NCBI RefSeq assembly: GCF_042682565.1
Contig: NZ_JBHUIC010000005.1
Strand: one strand, 5' to 3'
From: Pistricoccus aurantiacus
Lineage (GTDB): Bacteria; Pseudomonadota; Gammaproteobacteria; Pseudomonadales; Halomonadaceae
Length of the DNA: 64,000 bases
Below are positions 52,632 to 61,703 of this stretch, one piece after another. The position numbers and the translations under genes were made by a program. Within the stretch, counting starts at the first letter, position 1. The number at the start of each line of letters is the position of its first letter. The notes beneath the pieces are model-generated. The model saw only the letters and a list, made by a program, of their open reading frames with translations, did no database searches and had not been told where the DNA came from.

Positions 52632-54052
52632 GCGTGCAGGAATATACCCCCCAAGCCTTCCACCGCCAGGCTCACGACGCCCTGGGCAATCCACAGATTC
52701 GCGCCAACTTTCGCAAGGCGATGGGCGGCCTGATGGAAAAGCGCCGGGAAGCCTTCGCGGAATGGGATTTGCAGACGCTGCGCCAGCTGGGCGCCAATAT
52801 TCGCCTGCGCGCCCTGGCCAAGCTGCCGGACCTGCTGGAAATCCTGGAGGCCAACTGCCAGGCCAACGGCATCCAGGTGCACTGGGCGGAAGACGGCGAA
52901 GAAGCCTGCCGGCTGATCGCCGAGCTATGCCGGGAGCGAGGCGCCAAGCAGGTGATCAAGGGCAAGTCGATGGTCTCCGAGGAGATGCACCTCAACGCCT
53001 ATTTGCAAGAAGCGGGCATCGAAGCGCTGGAATCGGATCTCGGCGAATACCTGGTGCAGCTCAACGAGCAGACGCCTTCGCATATCATCATGCCGGCGAT
53101 TCACCTCAATACAGATGAGATTTCCACCATTCTCCACGACAAGACCGGCCTGGAGCGCACCCGGGACGTGGACTTCATGACCGCCGCCGCCCGGGCGCAG
53201 ATGCGCGAGCGCTTCATGGCGGCGGACGTGGGGGTTTCCGGGGTCAACTTCGCCGTGGCGGAAACCGGCACCCTGTGTCTGGTGGAAAACGAAGGCAACG
53301 GTCGCATGACCACCACGGTGCCGCCGGTGCATATCGCCGTGACCGGCATCGAGAAGGTGGTCGAGCACCTGCGGGACGTGCCGCCGCTGTACGCCCTGCT
53401 CTCGCGCTCCGCCACCGGTCAGAACGTCACCACCTACTTCAACATGATCGGCTCGCCGCGCAAGCAGGCCGAACAGGACGGCCCCAAGGAAGTGCATCTG
53501 GTGCTGGTGGACAATGGCCGCTCGCGGATCTATCAGGACAACGAACTGCTCGACACCCTGCGCTGCATTCGCTGCGGCGCCTGCATGAACCACTGCCCGG
53601 TATACACTCGGGTCGGCGGCCATACCTACGGCACCACCTATCCCGGCCCCATCGGCAGCATCCTGATGCCGCACCTGATGGGCCTGGAAGCCACCAAGGA
53701 TCTGCCCAGCGCCTCGAGCCTGTGCGGCGCCTGCGGCGAGGTCTGCCCGGTGAAGATTCCGATTCCGGATCTGCTGGTGCGGCTGCGCCGGGAAGCAGTG
53801 GGTGAAGGACGCGGCAACGTGCCCGGCGCCGGGGTCAAGCGCAATCGAACGGAAGTCGCCGCCTGGAAAGGCTGGCAGTGGCTCGCCACCCACCCTAGGG
53901 CCTGGCGCAGCGGCACCGCCATCGCCGGCAAGCTGCGCGCGCTCACCCCCGCCAAACTCGGCGCCTGGACCGAGCATCGCACCGCTCCCAAACCCGCCAG
54001 GACCACGCTGCACGCTTTGGTTCAGCGCCACCGCCGGGAGTCGGACTCATGA
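52628..54052 (+). CDS. lutB: L-lactate utilization protein LutB
   Basis: Fe-S subunit of 474 residues with an N-terminal LUD domain (KGKSMVSEEMHLN, VNFAVAETGTLCLVENEGN) and a ferredoxin-like pair of 4Fe-4S motifs: CIRCGACMNHCP (Cys313, 316, 319, 323) and CGACGEVCP. It starts at the ATG overlapping the lutA stop; an earlier in-frame ATG (52613) lies inside lutA and is not used. lutC follows with a 4-base overlap. Confidence 0.96.
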   Translation: MSVQEYTPQAFHRQAHDALGNPQIRANFRKAMGGLMEKRREAFAEWDLQTLRQLGANIRLRALAKLPDLLEILEANCQANGIQVHWAEDGEEACRLIAELCRERGAKQVIKGKSMVSEEMHLNAYLQEAGIEALESDLGEYLVQLNEQTPSHIIMPAIHLNTDEISTILHDKTGLERTRDVDFMTAAARAQMRERFMAADVGVSGVNFAVAETGTLCLVENEGNGRMTTTVPPVHIAVTGIEKVVEHLRDVPPLYALLSRSATGQNVTTYFNMIGSPRKQAEQDGPKEVHLVLVDNGRSRIYQDNELLDTLRCIRCGACMNHCPVYTRVGGHTYGTTYPGPIGSILMPHLMGLEATKDLPSASSLCGACGEVCPVKIPIPDLLVRLRREAVGEGRGNVPGAGVKRNRTEVAAWKGWQWLATHPRAWRSGTAIAGKLRALTPAKLGAWTEHRTAPKPARTTLHALVQRHRRESDS

Positions 54053-54702
54053 GCGCTCGAGACAATATCCTGCGGCGTCTGCGTCAGCGAGAGGACGGCC
54101 CCCTGCAAGCGCCGGAAAGCGATTTCAGCGTGATGACCGGCCGCGGCTGGAGCCAGGAAGAGCGCCTGTCCCGCTTCGAGCGCCTGATCACCTCGGTGCA
54201 TGGGGAAGTGCATCATGTCTCCCGCGATACCTGGACGACGTCGCTGCTTGATCTATTACAAGCGAAGTCCATCGAGCGCCTGGCTCTGGGCAAGACCCAC
54301 CCGGTGGCCCGGGAAGCGCGCCGGGCGCTGGCGGAATCCGATATTTCCCTGGTGGATGTGGACCGCCCCATCGAAGACTGGCAGCGGGAACAGTTCGACA
54401 ACGTCGACGCGGGCCTGACCTCCACCGGCGGCGCCATCGCCGAAACCGGCAGCCTATGGCTATGGCCCACGCAGGACGAGCCTCGGCTGCTGAGCCTGGC
54501 GCCGCCGATTCATATCGCCGTGCTGGACGCGGACAGCATCGAAAACACCTTTTATGAGCTGGTGATCAATCGGGACTGGAGCGCCGAGATGCCCACCAAC
54601 GCCCTGCTGATCTCCGGTCCCAGCAAGACCGCGGATATCGAACAGACCCTGGCCTACGGCGTGCACGGACCCAAGGAGTTGATCGTACTGGTCAGGAATT
54701 AA
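54049..54702 (+). CDS. lutC: L-lactate utilization protein LutC
   Basis: LUD-domain subunit of the lactate dehydrogenase, 217 residues, with the family-typical DAGLTSTGGAIAETGSLWLWP and GPSKTADIEQTLAYGVHGPKEL. ATGA overlap with lutB. Its stop overlaps by four bases (TTAA) the stop of the convergent AI-2E family gene, and no terminator hairpin is visible between them. Confidence 0.95.
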   Translation: MSARDNILRRLRQREDGPLQAPESDFSVMTGRGWSQEERLSRFERLITSVHGEVHHVSRDTWTTSLLDLLQAKSIERLALGKTHPVAREARRALAESDISLVDVDRPIEDWQREQFDNVDAGLTSTGGAIAETGSLWLWPTQDEPRLLSLAPPIHIAVLDADSIENTFYELVINRDWSAEMPTNALLISGPSKTADIEQTLAYGVHGPKELIVLVRN

Positions 54703-55802
54703 TTTTCCTCCTGCTCCTGCAGGATTTCTTCCTTGGCTTCGGTTGGTTTCTTGTCTTCGAGCCAGCCTTTCACATAAAAGCGCTGAACGATCAGCATGCT
54801 CATGACGATCAGCGGCTCCGCCAGCAGAAGGCCGAGAATGCCGGTATAGATGCCCAGCCATAGCTGCACCACCAGCAGCAGGGCCGGAGGAATACTGACG
54901 GCCTTGCGCTGCACCAAGGGCGTCACGATGTTGCTTTCCAGGAACTGAATGGCCAGATAGAGAAGGCCCACGTACAGCATGGTGGTCGGGCCTTGAGTGA
55001 AAGCCACCAGCAGCGCCGGTATCGCCGCCAGCACCGGACCCAGATAAGGAATAAAGGACAGAAGCCCCGCCAGAATACCCAGGGATAGCGCCATGGGCAC
55101 GCCAAGCCCCCATAACCCCAGGCCGAAAAGCAGACCGATGACACTCATCGAAATCAAACGTCCGACCAGCCACCAGGTCAGCTTGTGATAGACCAGATCC
55201 AGAAACCCTCGCGCCTCGTCGCGTCGAGCGGGAGTCACAAGCACTATCACGCCTTTTTTATAGCTATCCGGCTCGATCAGCACGAACAGGCCGATCAGCA
55301 CCACCGCGAACACGTTGAGAAAGGCGCCCAAGGCCGAGGAAAACACTGTCGTTAACCGAGACGACAAACTTCTGATTTCATCGCTGGGCATGGAGAACTG
55401 ATTCGAAAACTGCTCGAAACGATCAATGATTCGTGAGCCGAGCGGATATTGGCGTATGGCGTCCTCTAGACTCGACCAGGAGTCCGGCAGAATATTCAGC
55501 AGCCGCTCGAACTCCTGGTTCATCCCCAGAGCGAAATTCAGGAAAAACCCTACCAGCAGCGCTAGGAACACCAGCATGACCACCAGCAGCGAAAGCCCTC
55601 GAGACAAGGGGCTGTGTTGATGCAGATAGTTGGTGGGGATCGAAAAGAACAGCGTCACCAGCAGCCCGGCGAATACCATCAGTAGCACATTGAGACTGAA
55701 CCATATCGCCAACAGGAGCAGCATCGTGATCACCACGATGCCCACCGTCACCCAGACCCGTCGTGCATAGTCGCTCAAATGATGATTTTCGGATTTCGAC
55801 AT
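54699..55802 (-). CDS. AI-2E family transporter (PerM/UPF0118)
   Basis: A 367-residue membrane protein with about eight segments; the conserved loop GVPMALSLGILAGLLSFIPYLGPVLAAIPAL identifies the AI-2E/PerM family. Members include autoinducer-2 exporters and Na+/H+ or K+ antiporters of halophiles; which applies here is open. AAGGAG 8 nt before the ATG at 55802 decides the start over 55880. An acidic, Lys-rich tail ends the protein. Confidence 0.9.
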   Translation of the reverse strand: MSKSENHHLSDYARRVWVTVGIVVITMLLLLAIWFSLNVLLMVFAGLLVTLFFSIPTNYLHQHSPLSRGLSLLVVMLVFLALLVGFFLNFALGMNQEFERLLNILPDSWSSLEDAIRQYPLGSRIIDRFEQFSNQFSMPSDEIRSLSSRLTTVFSSALGAFLNVFAVVLIGLFVLIEPDSYKKGVIVLVTPARRDEARGFLDLVYHKLTWWLVGRLISMSVIGLLFGLGLWGLGVPMALSLGILAGLLSFIPYLGPVLAAIPALLVAFTQGPTTMLYVGLLYLAIQFLESNIVTPLVQRKAVSIPPALLLVVQLWLGIYTGILGLLLAEPLIVMSMLIVQRFYVKGWLEDKKPTEAKEEILQEQEEN

Positions 55803-55919
55803 AGCGACACTCCTTGTCTTTTGAATAAGTCCATTAAAAAGCCACATATAATGCCATGACGGCCTATTCGGCATCGGCATAGAGTACGCCGCTCATACCA
55901 CCAGGACCATCACGGCGCA

Positions 55920-55948
55920 TTGGCGACGGCGGCGAGAATCCGTATAGT
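55920..55948 (+). promoter_or_regulatory. rnb: Likely promoter of rnb
   Basis: TTGGCG (55920-55925), a 17-base spacer and TATAGT (55943-55948). Transcription would start near 55955, after the first possible ATG at 55952, which supports the ATG at 55982 as the true start. Confidence 0.55.
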
Positions 55949-55981
55949 GACATGCTTATACCCGCCAACCGAAAGTGTCCG

Positions 55982-57922
55982 ATGCTGCAGAACAACACCC
56001 TGCTTGCTCAGCTCAAGCAACAGATTCGCGATAACACCCCTCGGGTCGAAGGAATCATCAAAGCCACCGACAAGGGCTTCGGCTTCCTGGAAACCGATAG
56101 CGGTGAATCCTATTTCGTCCCACCGCCGGCCATGAAGCAAGTCCTGCACGGCGATCGGGTTCAGGCCGCACTCAAGGAAGAAGGCGAACGCAAGTCCGTC
56201 GAGCCGGATACCTTGCTGGAGATGGGCCTGGAGCGTTTCATCGCTCGGGTACAAAAGCGTGACGGACGCCTTTCGGTGGTACCGGATCACCCTTCGATCA
56301 AGAATGTCATCAAGACGCGTATCAAGCGCAGCCTCGACGAAGACAGCATCGGCGACGGCGACTGGGTGGTCGCGCATATCGTGCGCCACCCCTTGAAACC
56401 GGACGACCGCGCCTTCTTCAGCCAGATCGACGAGCTGGTCGCCAAGCGTGACGATCCGGCGGTGCCCTGGCGTGTCACCCTGGCCCGCCATGCCCTGGAG
56501 CAGGCGTCTCCGGTGGCGGGAGACGACTGGCCACTGCGCGAGGAAGGGCTCGAACGGGAAGATCTGACCCAGGCGCCCTTCTTCACCATCGACGGCGAAA
56601 AAACCCGGGACATGGACGACGCCCTGCGGGTCGAGGAACTCGACGCCGGCGGCTGGCGCCTGACCGTCGCCATCGCCGACCCCACCGCCTACGTGGAAGA
56701 AAACCACGCGGCGGACCTGGAAGCACGCACCCGCGCTTTCACCGTTTATCTTCCCGGCCAGAACGTCACCATGCTGCCGGAAATCCTCGCGGACGATCTA
56801 TGTTCGCTGAAGGAAGGCGAAACCCGCCCGGTATTGGCCTGCAGCCTGGATATCGGCGTCGATGGCAGCCTTGGGGATTATCGCTTCTTCCCGGCCTGGA
56901 TTCGCTCCCGGGCGCAGCTCGTTTACGACCCCGTATCGGATTGGCTGGAAGGCAAGGGCGACTGGTCGCCGGAAGACGAGATCGGCGAGCAGCTCAAGGC
57001 CCTGGCGGCACTGACCGAAGCACGCAGCGCCTGGCGCGCGGAACATGCGCTGACCTTCAAGGATCGCCCGGACTATGTGTTCGAGCTGGACGATGCGGGC
57101 AATGTGCTGAATATTCATATCGAAGAGCGGCGCCTGGCCAATCGCATGATCGAGGAAGCCATGATCGCCGCCAACGCCTGCTGCGCGGACCTGCTGGCCT
57201 CGAAGATCGGCCACGGCATCTTCAATGTGCACCGCGCCTTCGAACCGGAAAAAGCCGAAGCGGCTCAGGAATTTCTCGCCGGCCAGGATATCGCGGTGGA
57301 ACGCGAGACGCTGACGGAGCTTTCCCGTTACAAGGAACTCAAACGCGCGCTGGAAAGCCGCGAGGATGCCTGGCTCGATGCCCGGCTGCGCCGTTTCCAG
57401 GGATTTACCAGCATGTCCGCGCGTCCTGGCCCGCATTTCGGTCTGGGGCTCGAAGCCTACGCCACCTGGACTTCGCCGATTCGCAAGTACGGCGACATGG
57501 TCAACCACCGGCTGATCAAGCGCGTGCTCAAGGGCGAACAAGCGCCGGCGGAAGCCAGCCAGGCGCTCACCGAGCAGTTGACCGAGCGTCGTCGGCTCAA
57601 TCGCATGGCGGAGCGGGACGTCAAGGACTGGCTGTACGTGCGCTTTCTGGGCGAAGCCGCCGGCCAGCAGCAGGCTTTCGATGCGCAGATCATCAATATC
57701 AACCGTGGCGGCATGCGGGTGAGACTCGCCGCCAACGGCGCCACCGCCTTCATCCCCGCCCCTTTCCTGCATAGCGATCGGGACAAGGTAGCGATCGACG
57801 ACAAGGAAGGCCGGATTCAGATCGAAGGCGAGGAACGCTTCAAGCTGGGAGACGAGATCCGCGTGGCGCTGACGGAAGCGCGGGAAGAAAACCGCTCCCT
57901 GGTCGCCCGCCCTGCTTCCTGA
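55982..57922 (+). CDS. rnb: Exoribonuclease II
   Basis: Processive 3'-5' exoribonuclease, 646 residues (E. coli 644). Two cold-shock domains are followed by the RNB domain with the four metal-binding aspartates Asp204, 210, 212 and 213 in TIDGEKTRDMDDAL, the same spacing as E. coli Asp201-210, and by a C-terminal S1 domain (AQIININRGGMRVRL). It lacks the N- and C-terminal extensions of RNase R. It is a single-gene unit. Confidence 0.95.
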   Translation: MLQNNTLLAQLKQQIRDNTPRVEGIIKATDKGFGFLETDSGESYFVPPPAMKQVLHGDRVQAALKEEGERKSVEPDTLLEMGLERFIARVQKRDGRLSVVPDHPSIKNVIKTRIKRSLDEDSIGDGDWVVAHIVRHPLKPDDRAFFSQIDELVAKRDDPAVPWRVTLARHALEQASPVAGDDWPLREEGLEREDLTQAPFFTIDGEKTRDMDDALRVEELDAGGWRLTVAIADPTAYVEENHAADLEARTRAFTVYLPGQNVTMLPEILADDLCSLKEGETRPVLACSLDIGVDGSLGDYRFFPAWIRSRAQLVYDPVSDWLEGKGDWSPEDEIGEQLKALAALTEARSAWRAEHALTFKDRPDYVFELDDAGNVLNIHIEERRLANRMIEEAMIAANACCADLLASKIGHGIFNVHRAFEPEKAEAAQEFLAGQDIAVERETLTELSRYKELKRALESREDAWLDARLRRFQGFTSMSARPGPHFGLGLEAYATWTSPIRKYGDMVNHRLIKRVLKGEQAPAEASQALTEQLTERRRLNRMAERDVKDWLYVRFLGEAAGQQQAFDAQIININRGGMRVRLAANGATAFIPAPFLHSDRDKVAIDDKEGRIQIEGEERFKLGDEIRVALTEAREENRSLVARPAS

Positions 57923-57945
57923 TACACCCTGAAAATGCAGCATGA

Positions 57946-57972
57946 AAAAGGGCACCGTCGAGGTGCCCTTTT
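57946..57972. terminator. Bidirectional terminator between rnb and sucD
   Basis: Perfect stem AAAAGGGCACC / GGTGCCCTTTT (57946-57956 with 57962-57972). Runs of A before and T after the stem make it a terminator in both directions, 24 bases from each stop. Confidence 0.9.
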
Positions 57973-57995
57973 GTTTTCATCGGTGATGATATCGC

Positions 57996-58868
57996 TTACC
58001 AGCCGGTCACTTCCTTCAGGCCGTCACCGATTTCCGCCAGGGAGCGCACGGTCTTGACTCCCGCTGCTTCCAGGGCGGCGAATTTCTCGTCCGCGGTGCC
58101 CTTGCCACCGGCGATAATGGCGCCAGCATGGCCCATGCGCTTGCCGGGAGGCGCGGTCACACCGGCGATATAGGCGACCACCGGCTTGGAGACATGATCC
58201 TTGATATAGGCGGCGGCTTCCTCTTCCGCGGTGCCGCCGATCTCACCGATCATGACGATGGCTTCCGTCTGCGGATCCTTCTCGAATTCCGCGAGAATAT
58301 CGATGAAGTTCGAGCCTGGAATCGGATCGCCGCCGATGCCCACGCAGGAGGACTGGCCGAAGCCATGATCCGTGGTCTGCTTGACCGCCTCGTAGGTCAG
58401 GGTGCCGGAGCGGGACACGATACCGACCTTGCCGGGCTGATGGATATGACCGGGCATGATGCCGATCTTGCTTTCGCCGGGAGTGATGACGCCTGGGCAG
58501 TTGGGGCCGATCAGCCGCACGCCGAGTTCATCGCACTTGACCTTGACGTCTAGCATGTCCAGGGTCGGGATGCCTTCGGTGATGCACACGATCAGCTTGA
58601 TGCCCGCGTTGGCGGCTTCGAGGATCGAGTCCTTGCAGAAAGCCGCCGGCACGTAGATCACGCTGGCCTCGGCGCCGGTCTTCTCCACCGCCTCCTTGAC
58701 GGTGTTGAACACCGGCAGACCCAGGTGCTGCTGGCCGCCCTTGCCCGGGGTGACGCCACCGACCATCTTGGTGCCATAGGCAATAGCCTGCTCGGAATGG
58801 AAGGTGCCCTGGCCACCGGTAAACCCTTGGCAGATGACCTTGGTGTTCTTGTCGATCAGGATACTCAT
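57996..58868 (-). CDS. sucD: Succinyl-CoA synthetase alpha subunit
   Basis: 290 residues, opening MSILIDKNTKVICQGFTGGQGTF. The phosphohistidine is in MGHAGAIIAGGKGTADEK (His247). The alpha subunit binds CoA and carries the phosphoryl group during substrate-level phosphorylation. Its ATG overlaps the sucC stop (TAATG), so the two are coupled. Last gene of the sucA-sucB-lpdA-sucC-sucD run. Confidence 0.98.
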   Translation of the reverse strand: MSILIDKNTKVICQGFTGGQGTFHSEQAIAYGTKMVGGVTPGKGGQQHLGLPVFNTVKEAVEKTGAEASVIYVPAAFCKDSILEAANAGIKLIVCITEGIPTLDMLDVKVKCDELGVRLIGPNCPGVITPGESKIGIMPGHIHQPGKVGIVSRSGTLTYEAVKQTTDHGFGQSSCVGIGGDPIPGSNFIDILAEFEKDPQTEAIVMIGEIGGTAEEEAAAYIKDHVSKPVVAYIAGVTAPPGKRMGHAGAIIAGGKGTADEKFAALEAAGVKTVRSLAEIGDGLKEVTGW

Positions 58869-60034
58869 TACTTGCCCTCCGCTGCCTGAACCACCTGCTG
58901 TGCCGCATGGGACAGGCTGGTGGCAGCGATGATGTTCAAACCGCTCGACGCCAGCTTTTCGGCGCCCAGATCGGCATTATTGCCCTCGAGACGTACCACG
59001 ACTGGAACATTGACACCAACCTGCTCCACCGCGCCGATGATGCCCTCGGCGATCATGTCGCAGCGCACGATACCGCCGAAGATGTTCACCAGCACCGCCT
59101 TGACGGAGTCATCCGAGAGAATGATCTTGAAGGCTTCCGCCACCCGTTCCTTGGTGGCGCCGCCGCCCACGTCAAGGAAGTTGGCCGGCTGCCCACCGTT
59201 GAGCTTGATGATGTCCATGGTACCCATGGCCAGGCCCGCGCCGTTGACCATGCAGCCGATATTGCCGTCCAGGGCCACGTAGTTGAGATCCCATGCCGCG
59301 GCTTCGGCTTCACGAGCATCCTCTTGAGAAGGATCGCGCATGGCCTGAAGGTCCGGATGGCGATACAGAGCGTTGCTGTCCAGATTGATCTTGGCATCCA
59401 GACAATGCAGATTGTCCTTGCCGTCGATCACCAGCGGATTGACCTCCAATAGCGCCAGGTCCTTCTCATGGAACAGACGGGAAAGCCCCAGGAAGATCTT
59501 GGTGAACTGCTTGATCTGCTCGCCCTTGAGCCCCAGCTTGAACGCCAGTTCCCGACCCTGGTAAGGCTGGGCACCCACCAGCGGATCGATTTCCGCCTTG
59601 AGAATCTTCTCCGGGGTTTCCTCGGCAACCTTCTCGATCTCGACACCGCCTTCGGTGGAGGCCATGAACACGACTCGCCGCGTTCCGCGATCGACTACCG
59701 CGCCCAGATACAGTTCGCTGTCGATGTCCGTGCAATTTTCCACCAGAATCTTGGCGACGGGCTGGCCTTTCTCGTCGGTCTGGTAGGTCACCAGATTCTT
59801 GCCCAACCACTGTTCCGCGAACTGCTTGGCCTCGCTCGGGTCCTTGATCAGCTTGACGCCGCCCGCCTTGCCTCGACCACCGGCGTGCACCTGAGTCTTG
59901 ACCACCCACTGATCGCCGCCAATCTTCTTGCAGGCCTCCATGGCGGCTTCGGGAGTATCCACGGCAAAGCCCTTGGATACGGGAAGACCATAATCCGCAA
60001 ACAGCTGTTTGCTTTGATATTCGTGAAGGTTCAT
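58868..60034 (-). CDS. sucC: Succinyl-CoA synthetase beta subunit
   Basis: 388 residues, the E. coli length. ATP-grasp domain at the N-terminus (MNLHEYQSKQLFADYGLPV, VVKTQVHAGGRGKAGGVKL) and CoA-ligase domain after (VNIFGGIVRCDMIAEGI). It binds the nucleotide and succinate. The ribosome binding site is weak; 146 bases with a hairpin separate it from lpdA, so it may also have its own start of transcription. Confidence 0.98.
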   Translation of the reverse strand: MNLHEYQSKQLFADYGLPVSKGFAVDTPEAAMEACKKIGGDQWVVKTQVHAGGRGKAGGVKLIKDPSEAKQFAEQWLGKNLVTYQTDEKGQPVAKILVENCTDIDSELYLGAVVDRGTRRVVFMASTEGGVEIEKVAEETPEKILKAEIDPLVGAQPYQGRELAFKLGLKGEQIKQFTKIFLGLSRLFHEKDLALLEVNPLVIDGKDNLHCLDAKINLDSNALYRHPDLQAMRDPSQEDAREAEAAAWDLNYVALDGNIGCMVNGAGLAMGTMDIIKLNGGQPANFLDVGGGATKERVAEAFKIILSDDSVKAVLVNIFGGIVRCDMIAEGIIGAVEQVGVNVPVVVRLEGNNADLGAEKLASSGLNIIAATSLSHAAQQVVQAAEGK

Positions 60035-60140
60035 CGATTCATGCCATTGGTTGCATGTGATACGAACGATAATCGCGGGTCAGCGAATTATCACCCTACC
60101 CGGATTATCCAGGCATTCTACGAGCCGCTTACCAAGGCAA

Positions 60141-60162
60141 GACGCCACCCAAGGGTGGCGTC
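60141..60162 (-). other. Hairpin between lpdA and sucC
   Basis: GACGCCACCC and GGGTGGCGTC form a perfect stem (60141-60150 with 60153-60162), 18 bases after the lpdA stop. On the minus strand no true T-run follows. It could be a partial terminator or an mRNA processing/stability element. Confidence 0.45.
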
Positions 60163-60180
60163 TCCGGCAAGCGAGCCGCA

Positions 60181-61617
60181 TTACTTGCGTTTCTTGCGAT
60201 TGGCCATGTGAATGGCGTGGCCCTCGACCGCCAGGGCCGCTTCATGCACGGCTTCGGACAGGGTCGGGTGAGCGTAGCAGGTCAGCGCCAGATCTTCGGC
60301 GCTGGAGCCGAATTCCATGGCGATAACCCCCTGGGCGATCAGTTCACCGGCATGCTGGCCGACGATATGTACCCCAAGGATGCGATCGGTTTCTTCATCC
60401 GCAATGACCTTGGCCAGGCCTTCGGTGGCATTATTGGCCATGGCGCGACCGCTGGCGGCGAAGGGGAAGGAACCGGACTTGACCTTGATGCCCGCCGCCT
60501 TGGCTTCCTGCTCGTTCATGCCGACCCAGGCCACTTCCGGAGAAGTGTAGATCACGCAGGGGATAGCGTCGTAGTTCATCTCCGCCTTGTGACCGGCGAT
60601 GATGTCCGCCACCATGATGCCTTCTTCCGATGCCTTGTGAGCCAGCATCTGACCGCGCACGCAGTCGCCGATGGCGTAAACGCCGGGGACGCTGGTACGG
60701 CAGTGATCGTCGACGAAGATGAAGCCGCGCTCGTCGAGCTTGATTCCCGCATCATCGTCCAGCACGCCCTTGGTATAGGGACGACGACCGACGCAGACGA
60801 TCAGCTTGTCGAACACCGCTTCCTGATCGCCCTTGGAATCGGTGTACTTGACGGTGACTTCGTCGCCGTCGGTTTCCGAGCCGGTGACTCGGGCGCCCAT
60901 TAGAATATCCAGTCCCTGCTTCTTGAGCAGCTTCTGGGTTTCCTTGGCCACCGCCTGATCGACCATGGGCAGAAAGTCGTCCATGGCCTCGAGCACGGTC
61001 ACTTGGCTTCCCAGTCGATTCCAGACACTACCCAGCTCCAGACCGATGACCCCGGCACCGATGACGCCAAGGCGCTTGGGCACCTCCTGGAACTCCAGTG
61101 CGCCGGTGGAATCGACGATCAATCCTTCGGTCAGCGGCGTCGGCGGGATTTCCACCGGTACTGAACCTGAAGCAATGATGATGTTCTCCGCTTCGTAGGT
61201 GGTCTTGTCGTCGCCGCTGCTGACCTCGACCTTCTTGCTGGACAGCACCTTGCCGGTGCCTTCCAGGGCGGTGACGCCATTGGCCTTGAACAGGCCGGAG
61301 ATGCCGCCGGTCAAGTTCTTCACGATCTTGTCCTTGCGCGCCATCATCTTCTTTACGTCCATCTTGACGTCCGGCGCCTCGATACCGAGGTCGCTGAAAT
61401 CGTCCCGCGCCTCGACGAACTTGTGGGACGTTTCCAGCAGTGTCTTGGACGGAATACAACCTACGTTGAGACAGGTGCCGCCGTGCACCACCTTGCCTTC
61501 CTTGCCGATCCACTTCTCGACGCAGGCGGTCTTGAGGCCCATCTGGGCGGCACGAATGGCAGCCACGTAGCCGCCGGGGCCGGCACCGATGACAATGACG
61601 TCGTATTTATCGGCCAT
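60181..61617 (-). CDS. lpdA: Dihydrolipoyl dehydrogenase (E3)
   Basis: FAD enzyme that reoxidises lipoyl groups of the 2-oxoglutarate dehydrogenase complex. The 478-residue protein has the FAD motif GAGPGGYVAA (11-20), redox cysteines Cys49 and Cys54 in GGTCLNVGCIPSKTL and the catalytic pair in YAHPTLSE (His450, Glu455). The start at 61617 gives MADKYDVIVIGAG with AGGA 10 nt upstream; the extension to 61677 is ignored. Placed between sucB and sucC, it is probably the dedicated E3 of this complex, as in Pseudomonas LpdG. Confidence 0.97.
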   Translation of the reverse strand: MADKYDVIVIGAGPGGYVAAIRAAQMGLKTACVEKWIGKEGKVVHGGTCLNVGCIPSKTLLETSHKFVEARDDFSDLGIEAPDVKMDVKKMMARKDKIVKNLTGGISGLFKANGVTALEGTGKVLSSKKVEVSSGDDKTTYEAENIIIASGSVPVEIPPTPLTEGLIVDSTGALEFQEVPKRLGVIGAGVIGLELGSVWNRLGSQVTVLEAMDDFLPMVDQAVAKETQKLLKKQGLDILMGARVTGSETDGDEVTVKYTDSKGDQEAVFDKLIVCVGRRPYTKGVLDDDAGIKLDERGFIFVDDHCRTSVPGVYAIGDCVRGQMLAHKASEEGIMVADIIAGHKAEMNYDAIPCVIYTSPEVAWVGMNEQEAKAAGIKVKSGSFPFAASGRAMANNATEGLAKVIADEETDRILGVHIVGQHAGELIAQGVIAMEFGSSAEDLALTCYAHPTLSEAVHEAALAVEGHAIHMANRKKRK

Positions 61618-61703
61618 AAAATCGTTTCCTGTTCTGTTGATTAGCTCAAATGTTGCGTAAACCGGTGATCGAGGCAATCGCTTCTTGAACGTCCGATAAA
61701 GGG

